Part shown: piece after piece, positions 7,967-16,663 of the stretch
Position numbering within the stretch: the stretch's first letter is position 1
Layout of the letters: every line of letters begins with the position of its first letter
NCBI RefSeq assembly: GCF_009937955.1
Contig: NZ_AP018439.1
Span: 6,386,001 to 6,450,000 of the forward strand
DNA: 64,000 bases
Direction of reading: 5' to 3'
DNA from: Undibacterium sp. KW1
GTDB taxonomy: Bacteria > Pseudomonadota > Gammaproteobacteria > Burkholderiales > Burkholderiaceae_D
The notes under the pieces: generated by a model
Database searches by the model: none
Seen by the model: only the letters and a program-made list of their open reading frames with translations
What the model was told of the DNA's origin: nothing
Position numbers and translations under genes: made by a program

Positions 7967-9289
7967 ATGAAGTGGAAAACCATGGCTGCTGTCGGCGGTC
8001 TGTATCTGGGCATGATGGCGGGGACGGCCCAGGCTGTCACGGCTGAGCAGGTGAAAACCTTTACCCTGCCAAATGGCATGAAGTTCCTGGTACTGGAAAA
8101 CAGCACGATACCCAATGCGAACATGTACACCTACTGGAAAGTCGGGTCGCGTAATGAAGTACCGGGCATCACCGGCCTCTCACATTTCTTTGAACACATG
8201 ATGTTCAATGGCTCGAAAAAATTCGGCCCCAAGCAATTTGACCGCACCATGGAAGCCAATGGCGGCGCCAATAATGCCTATACCAGTAATGATTTGACGG
8301 TGTATCAGGACTGGTTCCCGGCCACCGCCCTGCCGACCATTTTTGATCTCGAAAGCGATCGTATCGCCAATCTCAGCATAGACCCAAAGATGGTTGAGAG
8401 CGAGCGCGGCGTAGTCTTGTCCGAGCGCAGCACTGGCCTGGAGAACTCGAACCTGCGTGCGCTGTGGGGGGAAGTCTATGCTTCGGCCTTCCGCGCCCAT
8501 CCTTATTCCATTCCTACTATCGGCCATGAGTCCGACATCAAGGCCTGGACGCAAGATGATTTGCAGCGTTATTTCAATGTCTATTATTCCCCGAATAATG
8601 CGGTGGCCGTCATTGTTGGTGATGTCAAGGCCACAGAAGTAAAACGCCTGGCCGAACAGTATTTTGCCAATGTGCCACAGCGCGCCCTGCCACCTGTCGT
8701 GCGTACGGTAGAGCCTGAACAAAAAGGCGAACGCCGGGTGTTTGTCCGCAAGGAGTCTGCGACTGCTGCTAATCTCATGGTCTCTTACAAGATGCCAGCG
8801 ACCAGCAACCCTGACTACTATGCCCTGAGTGTCATCGCCAGCATACTCACCGATGGCAAGACTTCACGCATGTATCAGGCCCTGGTGGATCAACGTCTGG
8901 CAACCCAGGTTGGTGCCGATCATGGCAAGAATTTTGACCCCGGCCTGTTCAATTTCTTTGCCGTTGCTGCCAACAAGGTGCCTGCCGCCAAGGTTGAGGC
9001 TGCCTTGCTGGCCGAGATAGACAGGCTGGTCAAGGATGGTGTCACGGCAGATGAATTGCAAAAAGTAAAAAACCAGAAACTCCTGAATTTTTACCGCACC
9101 CAGGAAACCATCAATGGCAAGGCCGCCCAGCTGGGTGAATATGAAATGTTCTTTGGCGATTACAAGAAACTGTTTGACGCACCGGATGCCTATCGCAAAT
9201 TGACTCCTGCCGATATCCAGAACGTTGCTGCCAAATACTTTAAAAAATCACAAAGAACAGTAGGCGTGCTCGCTGCTGTGGAGGAATAA
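7967..9289 (+). CDS. M16 family zinc metallopeptidase, catalytic subunit
   Basis: 440 residues with an N-terminal signal peptide (MAAVGGLYLGMMAGTAQA). The inverted zinc motif HxxEH is present as HFFEH (residues 73-77), and the downstream glutamate lies in the VESERGVVLSE segment, so this is the active half of a pitrilysin/processing-peptidase-like pair. It has a strong ribosome-binding site (AAGGGAG). The partner gene starts one base after the stop codon, which indicates a translationally coupled operon. Such periplasmic pairs degrade or process peptides as a clamshell heterodimer. Upstream at 7788-7809 there is a short tandem repeat of TGCAACGATTT (period 11) of unknown meaning. Confidence 0.94.
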   Translation: MKWKTMAAVGGLYLGMMAGTAQAVTAEQVKTFTLPNGMKFLVLENSTIPNANMYTYWKVGSRNEVPGITGLSHFFEHMMFNGSKKFGPKQFDRTMEANGGANNAYTSNDLTVYQDWFPATALPTIFDLESDRIANLSIDPKMVESERGVVLSERSTGLENSNLRALWGEVYASAFRAHPYSIPTIGHESDIKAWTQDDLQRYFNVYYSPNNAVAVIVGDVKATEVKRLAEQYFANVPQRALPPVVRTVEPEQKGERRVFVRKESATAANLMVSYKMPATSNPDYYALSVIASILTDGKTSRMYQALVDQRLATQVGADHGKNFDPGLFNFFAVAANKVPAAKVEAALLAEIDRLVKDGVTADELQKVKNQKLLNFYRTQETINGKAAQLGEYEMFFGDYKKLFDAPDAYRKLTPADIQNVAAKYFKKSQRTVGVLAAVEE

Positions 9290-9290
9290 G

Positions 9291-10718
9291 ATGATGACTC
9301 AGAAAATGATCAGTAAGAAAACTCTGGCCTGCAGTTTGGTCGGGCTGGCCAGCCTGAGCTTGCTGGCTGCAAATAGCCAGGCTGCCGAATTCCGCCTGCC
9401 TGCCTTTGAAACCACCAAGCTGCCTAATGGCCTGACCGTATATTTGATGGAGCGCCACGATGTGCCCCTGATTGCCGTGCGCGCTGTCGTCAAGGCGGGT
9501 GCCGTCAGTGATGCTGACAAAGCAGGTCTGGCCAACCTGACTGGCGACGCCTTGCTGTTAGGCAGCAGCAAGTTTGATAAAAAGACCCTGGACCAGAGCT
9601 TTGATTTTCGAGGTGGACGCATAGCCAGCAGCACCTCGACAGAAGCCACTTCCCTGAACGCGGATTTTGCCAGCGCCGATGTGGATGTACTTTTGCCCAT
9701 CTTTGCTGACGCGGTATTGCACCCTACGTTTGAAGCAGAAGAATTTGGCAAGCTGCGTTCACGTACTGTAGATGGCCTGAAGCAAGCCAAAGAAAGCCCA
9801 CGCAATGTCGTGCAAACCTATTACCGCAGCATGCTGTTCGGTAATGGCGCTTATGCCAATCCCGTCACTGGCACGGTCAACAGCGTGACAGCGCTGCAGG
9901 TTCAGGATGCAAAAAAATTCCATGCAAGTTATTACAGGCCAGAAAATGCAGCCCTGGTAATCGTCGGTGATTTCAAGCCCAGCGTCATGCGCGCCCAGTT
10001 GGCCAGCTTGTTCGGTGCATGGAAAGCCACCACCGCCGTGCCTGCAACTGTCGCCAACGGCAAGGTCGAGGCAGACAAGGCCCGCGTCTGGCTGGTCAAT
10101 AAGTCAGACGCTGTCGAAACCACCTTCCTGTTCGGTGGCAAGGGCATAGCACGCAATGACCCTGACTATGTACCGCTGCAAGTCATCAATACCATTCTGG
10201 GTGGGCGTTTTACTTCCTGGCTCAATGATGAATTGCGTGTCAATTCTGGCCTGACCTATGGCGCGGGCAGTAGTTTCAGCCCGCTGGCTGAAACAGGCAG
10301 CTTTGCTGTTTCCAGCTTTACCGCCACTCCCAAGACCGAGGCCGCACTGGCACTGGCAGCCAAGACTTACCAGCGCCTTTGGGACAAGGGCATCGATGCC
10401 GCGACCCTGGAATCAGCCAAGGCCTATGTCAAAGGGCAATTCCCGCCACGTTTTGAAACCAACCAGCAACTCTCTGGCTTGCTGGCTGACATGTTTGTTG
10501 CCAAGGTAGGGCGTGAACAAATTGATCATTTCATGCGCGATGTGGATGGCCTCAACGTAGAGAAAGCCAAGCAACTAGTCGATAAACACTTCCCGCGCGA
10601 CAAGCTGCAAATGGTCTTGATAGGCAAGGCAGAAAGCATACGTGGCATTGCTGCCAATTATGGCGAAATGACCGAACTCGACATTACTGGCAACGGCTTT
10701 GCACCCGGTGCAAAATAA
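9291..10718 (+). CDS. M16 family peptidase partner subunit, zinc site missing
   Basis: 475 residues, signal peptide ending around SQAAEF. The fold is M16 (KLPNGLTVYLMERHDVPLIAV at the N-terminus; the later GLTYGAGSSF substrate-binding region), but the HxxEH position reads NLTGDALLLGS, so zinc binding is lost. In known alpha/beta pairs the non-catalytic subunit contributes the glycine-rich or R/Y substrate-binding site to its active partner. Coding starts ATGATG directly after the stop of the catalytic subunit, so the two are co-translated. A terminator follows. Confidence 0.92.
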   Translation: MMTQKMISKKTLACSLVGLASLSLLAANSQAAEFRLPAFETTKLPNGLTVYLMERHDVPLIAVRAVVKAGAVSDADKAGLANLTGDALLLGSSKFDKKTLDQSFDFRGGRIASSTSTEATSLNADFASADVDVLLPIFADAVLHPTFEAEEFGKLRSRTVDGLKQAKESPRNVVQTYYRSMLFGNGAYANPVTGTVNSVTALQVQDAKKFHASYYRPENAALVIVGDFKPSVMRAQLASLFGAWKATTAVPATVANGKVEADKARVWLVNKSDAVETTFLFGGKGIARNDPDYVPLQVINTILGGRFTSWLNDELRVNSGLTYGAGSSFSPLAETGSFAVSSFTATPKTEAALALAAKTYQRLWDKGIDAATLESAKAYVKGQFPPRFETNQQLSGLLADMFVAKVGREQIDHFMRDVDGLNVEKAKQLVDKHFPRDKLQMVLIGKAESIRGIAANYGEMTELDITGNGFAPGAK

Positions 10719-10784
10719 GTGATACGCCATCATGAGACCTTAACTAAGCTGTAAAAAGCCTGTAAAGCGCTTACAATGCAATAA

Positions 10785-10829
10785 AAAACTCCGCCCCTTA
10801 GTTGCAAATAAGGGGCGTTAGTTTTTTAT
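10785..10829 (+). terminator. Intrinsic terminator after the M16 pair
   Basis: CGCCCCTTA (10792-10800) pairs perfectly with TAAGGGGCG (10809-10817), extended by AAAACT/AGTTTT, and is followed by a T-run. Confidence 0.92.
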
Positions 10830-10896
10830 AGGGCACAAAAAATTATCAAATTAGCCCTGAAATTATTGTCAAGTTGTACATCGGGATGCTCTGTTA

Positions 10897-13359
10897 ATGA
10901 TACGTATCAAACCCTTGTTCGCCGCCGCTGCACTCGTTCTGTCAGCGTCGGCAAGTTACCAGATCCAGGCTGGCAATGTAGCAGAATCCGGCTACCAGCT
11001 GCCACCTGCAGAATTACAGGCTGTGGTCGATGCACCGAGGGGGCCATTGTTCCGCCTGGGGCCGCAACGCAAGACAGCATTGCTGCTGACCCTGCCTGGC
11101 CTGCCCAGTATTGCCGATGTCTCGCAGCCAGAGCTGCGCCTCGCAGGTTTGCGCATCAATCCACGTACCCGCGCCGCCAGCCATTTTGATTTTGGCAATG
11201 GCATGAGTTTGCTGGATGTCGCTACCGGCAAAGCGCGTGAAGTCAAGGGCTTGCCAGCCAGGCTCAAGATAGCCGAAACCGCCTGGTCGCCTGATGAACA
11301 GTGGCTGGCTTTCAGCCTGTGGGTAGATGGCGGTGTCGAATTGTGGTTGCTGGATATCAAAAAAGGCACGGCTCGCCGCCTGATGGCCGACAAACTGAAT
11401 GCCGTAACCGGCCCCGGTTTTTCATGGATAGAAGGTTCAGAAAAAATACTGGTCAGGCTGACACCCCTGCATCAAAAGGAATTGCCACCCATGCCTGCAG
11501 TACCCGTCGGGCCGAATATGCAAGAGACCAAGGGCGGCAAAATGCTGCAAAACCGCATTTATCCCGACATGCTGAGGACAGCGCGTGATAGCGACACCCT
11601 GGACTGGTATCTGCAGACTCAACTCGGCATCGTCAACCTGAACGGTGAGTTGCGCCGTATCTCACGCCCCATGACGCTGATCAAATCCCTGGCTTCACCA
11701 GATGGCAAGCTGATACTGACCACGCAATTGCGCCGCCCTTATTCCACCATGTTGCCGGTAGATCGTTTTGGCCAGTTGATTGAGCTCTGGGATATTCAGG
11801 GCAAAAAAGTCAAGACGGTGGCTGAGCGCCCGCTGCGTGAACGCATCCCCACAGGCAATGATGCCGTGCAGGCCGGGCCACGCGACTTTGGCTGGCGCAC
11901 CGACAAACCTGCGACCCTGTACTGGCTGGAAGCGCAGGCAGGTGGCGACCCTGAAGTGAATAGCAAGATCCATGATGCCCTGTTCCAGCAAGCGGCCCCG
12001 TTTGATGCTCCGGCACAAAAAATCATGGACCTCGGCTGGCGTTTTGGCAATGTACAGTGGGGCAATGATTATCTTGCTGTGGTCACCGAGAACTGGGTCA
12101 AGACCCGCGATACCCGCACCTGGCGCATACAGCCTGGCGTACCTGACAGCAAGCCCGAGCTCATGTTTGCCCGCAAGTCAGAAGACCAGTACAGCAATCC
12201 TGGCAACCCGGTCATGACCCAGAATGCCCAGGGTCGCCTGGTCTTGCGCATCAGCCCTGACGGCAAGGCCATTTTTTTCACCGGCACCGGTGCCAGTGCC
12301 GAGGGTGACCGTCCCTTCCTCGATAAATTTGACCTGACCAACAAACAGATCACCCGTCTGTGGCGCTCACAAGCCCCGTATTATGAAGAGATACTGGCTT
12401 TGCTGAATGACAAGGGCAACAGCTTTATCACCAGCCGTGAGTCAGTCGAAGAAAGGCCAAACTTCTATTTCTATGACTTGCAAGCCAGTGCCTCGCCTCG
12501 CGCATTGACGCAATTCCCGCATCCCATGCCGCAGTTCAAGGGCATCAAGAAACAGCAAATTCGTTATGAACGTGAAGATGGGGTTGACCTGACCGCCACT
12601 TTGTATCTGCCACCTGGATATGACCCCAAGCGCGATGGTCCGCGCCCTGTGCTGATGTGGGCTTATCCGCGTGAATTCAAATCAGCAGAAGCGGCTGGCC
12701 AGGTACTGGGTTCACCCTACAAGTTCAACCGCATTTCCTATAATGGCCCGCTGCCCATGCTGGCCCGTGGCTATGTCGTGCTGGATGGCCCTACCATGCC
12801 CATCATCGGTGAAGGCAAGAAAGAACCAAACGATACCTATCTGGAACAACTGAAGATGGATGCCGAAGCTGCCGTCGATGAAGTCGTGCGTCTGGGCGTG
12901 GGAGACCGCAACCGTATCGCTATCGGTGGTCATAGCTATGGTGCTTTCATGACGGCCAACCTGCTCGCGCACACCCGCTTTTTCCGCGCGGGGATTGCCC
13001 GTTCGGGTGCTTATAACCGCAGCTTGACGCCTTTCGGCTTTCAGTCTGAAGACAGGAATTACTGGAAAGCCAACAAGGTCTATCAGGAAATGTCGCCCTT
13101 CAATTTCGCTCACCAGTTCAAGGACCCGATCCTGTTCATTCATGGCGAGCAAGACAATAACTCTGGCACCTTCCCCATGCAGAGCGAACGCATGTACCAG
13201 GCCATACAGGGTCTGGGTGGGGCCACCAGATTGTCGATGCTGCCAAATGAAAGCCATAGCTACCGCGCCCGCGAATCGATATTGCACATGCTGTGGGAGC
13301 AAGACCGCTGGCTGGAGATGTATGTCAAGAATGCCAAGCCGGACGGTAACCGGGAATAA
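10897..13359 (+). CDS. S9 family peptidase (prolyl-oligopeptidase superfamily, glutamyl endopeptidase-like)
   Basis: 820 residues: signal peptide (LFAAAALVLSASASYQIQA), a beta-propeller of roughly 500 residues, then an alpha/beta-hydrolase domain. The catalytic triad is visible: Ser680 in GGHSYGAF, Asp753 in HGEQDNN, His787 in NESHSYR. The C-terminal block (RGYVVLDGPTMPIIGEG, FGFQSEDRNYWKA) resembles the S9C/S9D group that includes chloroplast glutamyl endopeptidase. It should be a periplasmic serine peptidase acting on peptides small enough to enter the propeller. It is a single gene, with the large inverted-repeat element downstream. Confidence 0.93.
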   Translation: MIRIKPLFAAAALVLSASASYQIQAGNVAESGYQLPPAELQAVVDAPRGPLFRLGPQRKTALLLTLPGLPSIADVSQPELRLAGLRINPRTRAASHFDFGNGMSLLDVATGKAREVKGLPARLKIAETAWSPDEQWLAFSLWVDGGVELWLLDIKKGTARRLMADKLNAVTGPGFSWIEGSEKILVRLTPLHQKELPPMPAVPVGPNMQETKGGKMLQNRIYPDMLRTARDSDTLDWYLQTQLGIVNLNGELRRISRPMTLIKSLASPDGKLILTTQLRRPYSTMLPVDRFGQLIELWDIQGKKVKTVAERPLRERIPTGNDAVQAGPRDFGWRTDKPATLYWLEAQAGGDPEVNSKIHDALFQQAAPFDAPAQKIMDLGWRFGNVQWGNDYLAVVTENWVKTRDTRTWRIQPGVPDSKPELMFARKSEDQYSNPGNPVMTQNAQGRLVLRISPDGKAIFFTGTGASAEGDRPFLDKFDLTNKQITRLWRSQAPYYEEILALLNDKGNSFITSRESVEERPNFYFYDLQASASPRALTQFPHPMPQFKGIKKQQIRYEREDGVDLTATLYLPPGYDPKRDGPRPVLMWAYPREFKSAEAAGQVLGSPYKFNRISYNGPLPMLARGYVVLDGPTMPIIGEGKKEPNDTYLEQLKMDAEAAVDEVVRLGVGDRNRIAIGGHSYGAFMTANLLAHTRFFRAGIARSGAYNRSLTPFGFQSEDRNYWKANKVYQEMSPFNFAHQFKDPILFIHGEQDNNSGTFPMQSERMYQAIQGLGGATRLSMLPNESHSYRARESILHMLWEQDRWLEMYVKNAKPDGNRE

Positions 13360-13388
13360 GATATACGCAAAATAAATAATAGTGATGG

Positions 13389-13711
13389 AAAGGCGGTAGA
13401 TCAGAACTCATTTCATCGATAGGGATGAGTGCGAACAAGACGATTTGGGATGCAGTGCAAGGCCTCAGGTATGTACCCTGTGCAGCTAAGGCGTCCGCCT
13501 TAGCAAGAGGCACAACGCAGCAATGCGCCCAAATCGTCAGTTCCCGAAGGGTTTGTTTCATAATCTGTGCTGGCGTGCAGGTGTTGACAATTTGCCTGTT
13601 GCCATTTGGCAACGTTATTGACAGCCTCGTCCGCCATACCAGCACAGGTTATGAGACAAACGCATCTCATTCCTATTGATGAAATGAGTTCTACATATCT
13701 GCCGCCTTTTT
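13389..13711. repeat. Nested, branched inverted-repeat element (~320 nt), possible structured RNA or MITE
   Basis: Four long arms fold on each other. The outer stem pairs 13389-13401 with 13697-13709 (13 bp, one G.U) and the main stem pairs 13403-13429 with 13666-13692 (27 bp, two G.U). These enclose two sub-domains. Arm A pairs 13439-13449 with 13528-13538 (11 bp) and contains the hairpin GCTAAGGCG/CGCCTTAGC (13485-13504). Arm B pairs 13551-13573 with 13639-13661 (23 bp, two U.G) and contains GTTGCC-ATTT-GGCAAC (13598-13613). The 3' end runs into six T residues. The result is a three-way-junction shape ending like a terminator. No protein-coding frame in it is convincing. Confidence 0.85.
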
Positions 13712-13769
13712 TACATGAACTTAAAGTTTTGCATTAATATGCAAATTGAATCTTTTTCTACTTGCAGCC

Positions 13770-14201
13770 ATGCTAAAAGCCGTCATTCTGGATGCCAATG
13801 CTGTTGCCCGCAATTTGTTGACCTCTGTTCTGATGAATGGGGGGCATGAAGTCGTGGGAGATGCCAATCTGGCTCCCGCCAGCCTGGCCCGCGTGATCAA
13901 GCTCAAGCCGCAGATCGTTTGTGTCGATATCGGCGAAACCGATGAAGAAGGCCTGGCCTTGCTCGACAAGATCAGGGCAGACTTGCCCAAGGCATTATTA
14001 TTCCTGGTGTCATCAAAAATCGATGCGACCGTATTGCAGACGGCTCAGGAGCGCGGTGTTCACGGCTTCATCGTCAAACCTTTCAATTCTGTTGCCGTGC
14101 TGACTTCCATACGCAATACCATCATACGCATTGCCAAACAGCAAAGAGCAAGCACGGCTGAAGCGGCCCGAGAAGCTGGCGGCGAAACGGCGGCGGAATA
14201 A
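13770..14201 (+). CDS. Single-domain response regulator (CheY-like receiver)
   Basis: 143 residues. The receiver fold shows the phospho-acceptor Asp53 in QIVCVDIGETDEEG, the switch serine in VSSK, and Lys103 in IVKPF. The usual acidic pair at the end of strand 1 is reduced to Asp8-Ala9, so one Mg2+ ligand is missing. After the receiver there is only a short charged, Ala/Glu-rich tail, no output domain. The ATG at 13770 is preferred over the TTG at 13746 because it begins right at the first strand. The gene lies 108 bp upstream of a LytS-type kinase with its own LytTR partner, so it could be an extra phosphate sink or a protein-interaction regulator. Confidence 0.87.
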   Translation: MLKAVILDANAVARNLLTSVLMNGGHEVVGDANLAPASLARVIKLKPQIVCVDIGETDEEGLALLDKIRADLPKALLFLVSSKIDATVLQTAQERGVHGFIVKPFNSVAVLTSIRNTIIRIAKQQRASTAEAAREAGGETAAE

Positions 14202-14309
14202 TTCGTCGCTGCAAAATCGCGTTTCATCGACTGCCAGCCAGTTTTATCGCATTCTTCCTTTCTCTTTACGACTTTCCTTAGACTAGCTACAACCATATAA
14301 GGAAACGCC

Positions 14310-15650
14310 ATGCCAGCCACCAATCCTATGCGCACAGCTTTACATACTTCAGAACAGTTATTGCCATCCGAAGTGACGGCAAGGAGCGAGACCTGGCTGA
14401 CCCGCGCCCGCAACTACCCGGTGTTTTCACGTACCTGGTTCCGTTACCGGGCGCAGGCCTGGATAGGTTTGTTCATCATTGTTGACTTGCTGGTCATCGC
14501 GACAGGTCTGGTAGCAGATACAGATCTGCGCAAACTGGCAGTGGCTTTTGTTCCCCTGACCATCGGTGGCACGGCCCTGCATCTGATTGGCCCTGCAATG
14601 GCAGTATGGGTCAGGAACCAGGCTTATGCCAGCAAGAAAGAAGCCATATTGCTGATCACGGCATTACTGGTTGGCGCAGGTATCAGTTATGGCATTATTT
14701 CCGGGACTAACTACGCCACCAAATACCTGGCTTATGGCGCTGAAAATATGGAGTTTGCCGTCGGCGGCAGCATCACCGCCACCAGTGCGTCAACACCTAA
14801 AACCGACAAACCGACGGCAGGTATCACGGTGCGCCCAGTCGAGGAAAGTGATAAGGACAAGAGCATCAGCAAGATTGAGCATTCACCTGCCTTGAAAATG
14901 TTGCTACAAGGTTTTTCTTTCATGCTGGTGTTTGGGCTCGTCACCTATACTGCAGGTGCAGTTGATCTCTGGTATTTCTTCCGCCAGAAAAAACGCCTGC
15001 TGGAAGTCATGCGCCAGCGTGAACTCAGCCTCGCCCAAGAGGCACGCCGTGAAGCTGAATTGCGTTTGTCGGTACTGGCAGCGCAGGTGGAGCCGCACTT
15101 CCTGTTCAATACCCTGGCTGGTGTACGTTCTGCCATCCTCACGGAACCTGAAAGAGCCACTGCTATCGTTGATCATCTCGTCGATTATTTGCGTGCCACC
15201 ATACCGCAAATGCGCAATGACGGCAGTTCTGCCCAGGCCAGGCTCAGGCAACAGCTGGAAGCTGCCAGCGCTTACCTGGGTCTGATGCAGGCACGCATAC
15301 CGCGCCTCAGTTATAGCGTTGATAGTGAAGTGACAGATGCCGCATTGCCTCCACTGATGCTGATTTCGCTGGTCGAGAATGCCGTCAAACATGGTGTGGA
15401 ACCCAAGGTAGGTGCGGTGCATATTGCAGTCCATGCGAAGAAAATCAATCGTTACGGCGAAGACCTGCTGGAACTGACAGTCGCTGACAATGGCGTTGGC
15501 TTTGCAGGCAGCAGTTCTGGTACTGGCATAGGTCTGGCAAATATCCACGAAAGGCTGGAATCCACCTATGGAATACGCGCCAGCCTGGTGTTGAAAGCAA
15601 GAGCTGAAGGCGGTGTTGCCGCGACCATATTGCTGCCTCTGGAAGCCTGA
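14310..15650 (+). CDS. LytS-type sensor histidine kinase (His_kinase family)
   Basis: 446 residues. Four membrane segments (around residues 50-70, 75-97, 109-135 and 195-222) flank an extracytoplasmic loop of about 60 residues rich in Thr, Ser and Lys. The cytoplasmic part begins with a coiled coil and the phospho-acceptor motif LAAQVEPHFLFNTLAGV, followed by a HATPase_c domain (LISLVENAVKHG, VADNGVGF, GTGIGLANIHERL). This is the LytS/YehU class in which DHp is replaced by the short His_kinase module. A LytTR response regulator follows after 22 bp, making a clear operon. The signal sensed is unknown. Confidence 0.93.
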   Translation: MPATNPMRTALHTSEQLLPSEVTARSETWLTRARNYPVFSRTWFRYRAQAWIGLFIIVDLLVIATGLVADTDLRKLAVAFVPLTIGGTALHLIGPAMAVWVRNQAYASKKEAILLITALLVGAGISYGIISGTNYATKYLAYGAENMEFAVGGSITATSASTPKTDKPTAGITVRPVEESDKDKSISKIEHSPALKMLLQGFSFMLVFGLVTYTAGAVDLWYFFRQKKRLLEVMRQRELSLAQEARREAELRLSVLAAQVEPHFLFNTLAGVRSAILTEPERATAIVDHLVDYLRATIPQMRNDGSSAQARLRQQLEAASAYLGLMQARIPRLSYSVDSEVTDAALPPLMLISLVENAVKHGVEPKVGAVHIAVHAKKINRYGEDLLELTVADNGVGFAGSSSGTGIGLANIHERLESTYGIRASLVLKARAEGGVAATILLPLEA

Positions 15651-15672
15651 TAGAAATAACGAAAGTAAAGAC

Positions 15673-16428
15673 ATGACCACAGCCATCATCGCCGACGACG
15701 AAGATTTACCACGTAAAGAATTACGCCGCATGCTCAATAAAGTCTGGCCAGAACTGGAGATACTGGCTGAATGCGAACACGGTGCCGAAGCGCTGGAAGC
15801 CATACACCAGGAAGAACCGGATATCGCTTTTCTGGACATACGCATGCCAGGCATGACGGGCCTCGATGTGGCCCATGCCGTAAAAGGGCGCTGCCATGCC
15901 GTCTTCACCACAGCTTATGACAGCCATGCACTGGATGCCTTTGCCGCTGGTGCCGTTGATTATCTGCTCAAACCTGTGTCTGAAATCAGGTTACAGGAAG
16001 CCGTCACCAGATTGAAAGAACGCATCGCCAGCAAACAACCGGTGGCAGATGTCAGCCAGCTCATGTCTGAACTCGACAAGCGTCTGAAGAATACGACTGC
16101 AGAACGCATACGCTGGATCAGTGCCAGTGTGGGCGATACCATCAAGATGTTCCCGGTAGAAAAAATCCTGTTCTTCAGTTCAGATGAAAAATACACGCGT
16201 GTAGTCTGTGCCGATGATGAAGCCCACGTGCGCAAGCCTTTGAAAGAAATCATGGATGGTCTTGACCCGGACATCTTCTGGCAAGTGCATCGCGGCACTG
16301 TGGTGCGCGCTGATGCGATTACCCGTGCACACAGGGATGAACTGGGCAAGTACACGGTGGAACTGCGGGGTTTGCAAGAAAAGCTCAAGGTTAGTCAGGC
16401 GTATGCCTGGCGCTTCAAACCCATGTAA
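15673..16428 (+). CDS. LytTR-family response regulator
   Basis: 251 residues from the ATG at 15673. An N-terminal receiver (IIADDEDLPRKEL, phospho-acceptor Asp in IAFLDIRMPGMTG, Lys in LLKPVSE) is joined through a linker to a C-terminal LytTR DNA-binding domain (KILFFSSDEKYTRV, FWQVHRGTVVRADAI). LytTR proteins bind pairs of 9-bp direct repeats upstream of their targets. It is the cognate partner of the kinase immediately upstream. The next gene is separated by a terminator, so the target operon is not obvious from position. Confidence 0.94.
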   Translation: MTTAIIADDEDLPRKELRRMLNKVWPELEILAECEHGAEALEAIHQEEPDIAFLDIRMPGMTGLDVAHAVKGRCHAVFTTAYDSHALDAFAAGAVDYLLKPVSEIRLQEAVTRLKERIASKQPVADVSQLMSELDKRLKNTTAERIRWISASVGDTIKMFPVEKILFFSSDEKYTRVVCADDEAHVRKPLKEIMDGLDPDIFWQVHRGTVVRADAITRAHRDELGKYTVELRGLQEKLKVSQAYAWRFKPM

Positions 16429-16499
16429 TGGCCTCACGGTATGCCAAATCCCACAATTACGAAACGAAACGCTTGATGTTTTCATTCAAGTCGCATTAA

Positions 16500-16535
16500 G
16501 ATGGCGCTGACGTTGAAACCAGCGTCATCTTTTTA
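16500..16535 (+). terminator. Intrinsic terminator after the LytTR gene
   Basis: GATGGCGCTG (16500-16509) pairs with CAGCGTCATC (16520-16529), ten pairs including one G.U, followed by TTTTT. Confidence 0.87.
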
Positions 16536-16663
16536 AAAATAAGATTTGGACCTATCCAGACTATTCCCTCGCAGTTTCTGCTTCTGAATACCCTCAGTTT
16601 TATCTGTATTGTTTACTGAGCGGCTAGTAATCCAAATAATAAAAACAACAGGAAATTTATACC

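Noticed and set aside
13389..13711. Retron or group II intron as the source of the branched element
   Set aside because: No reverse-transcriptase gene is adjacent, and no group II domain V hairpin pattern was recognised.
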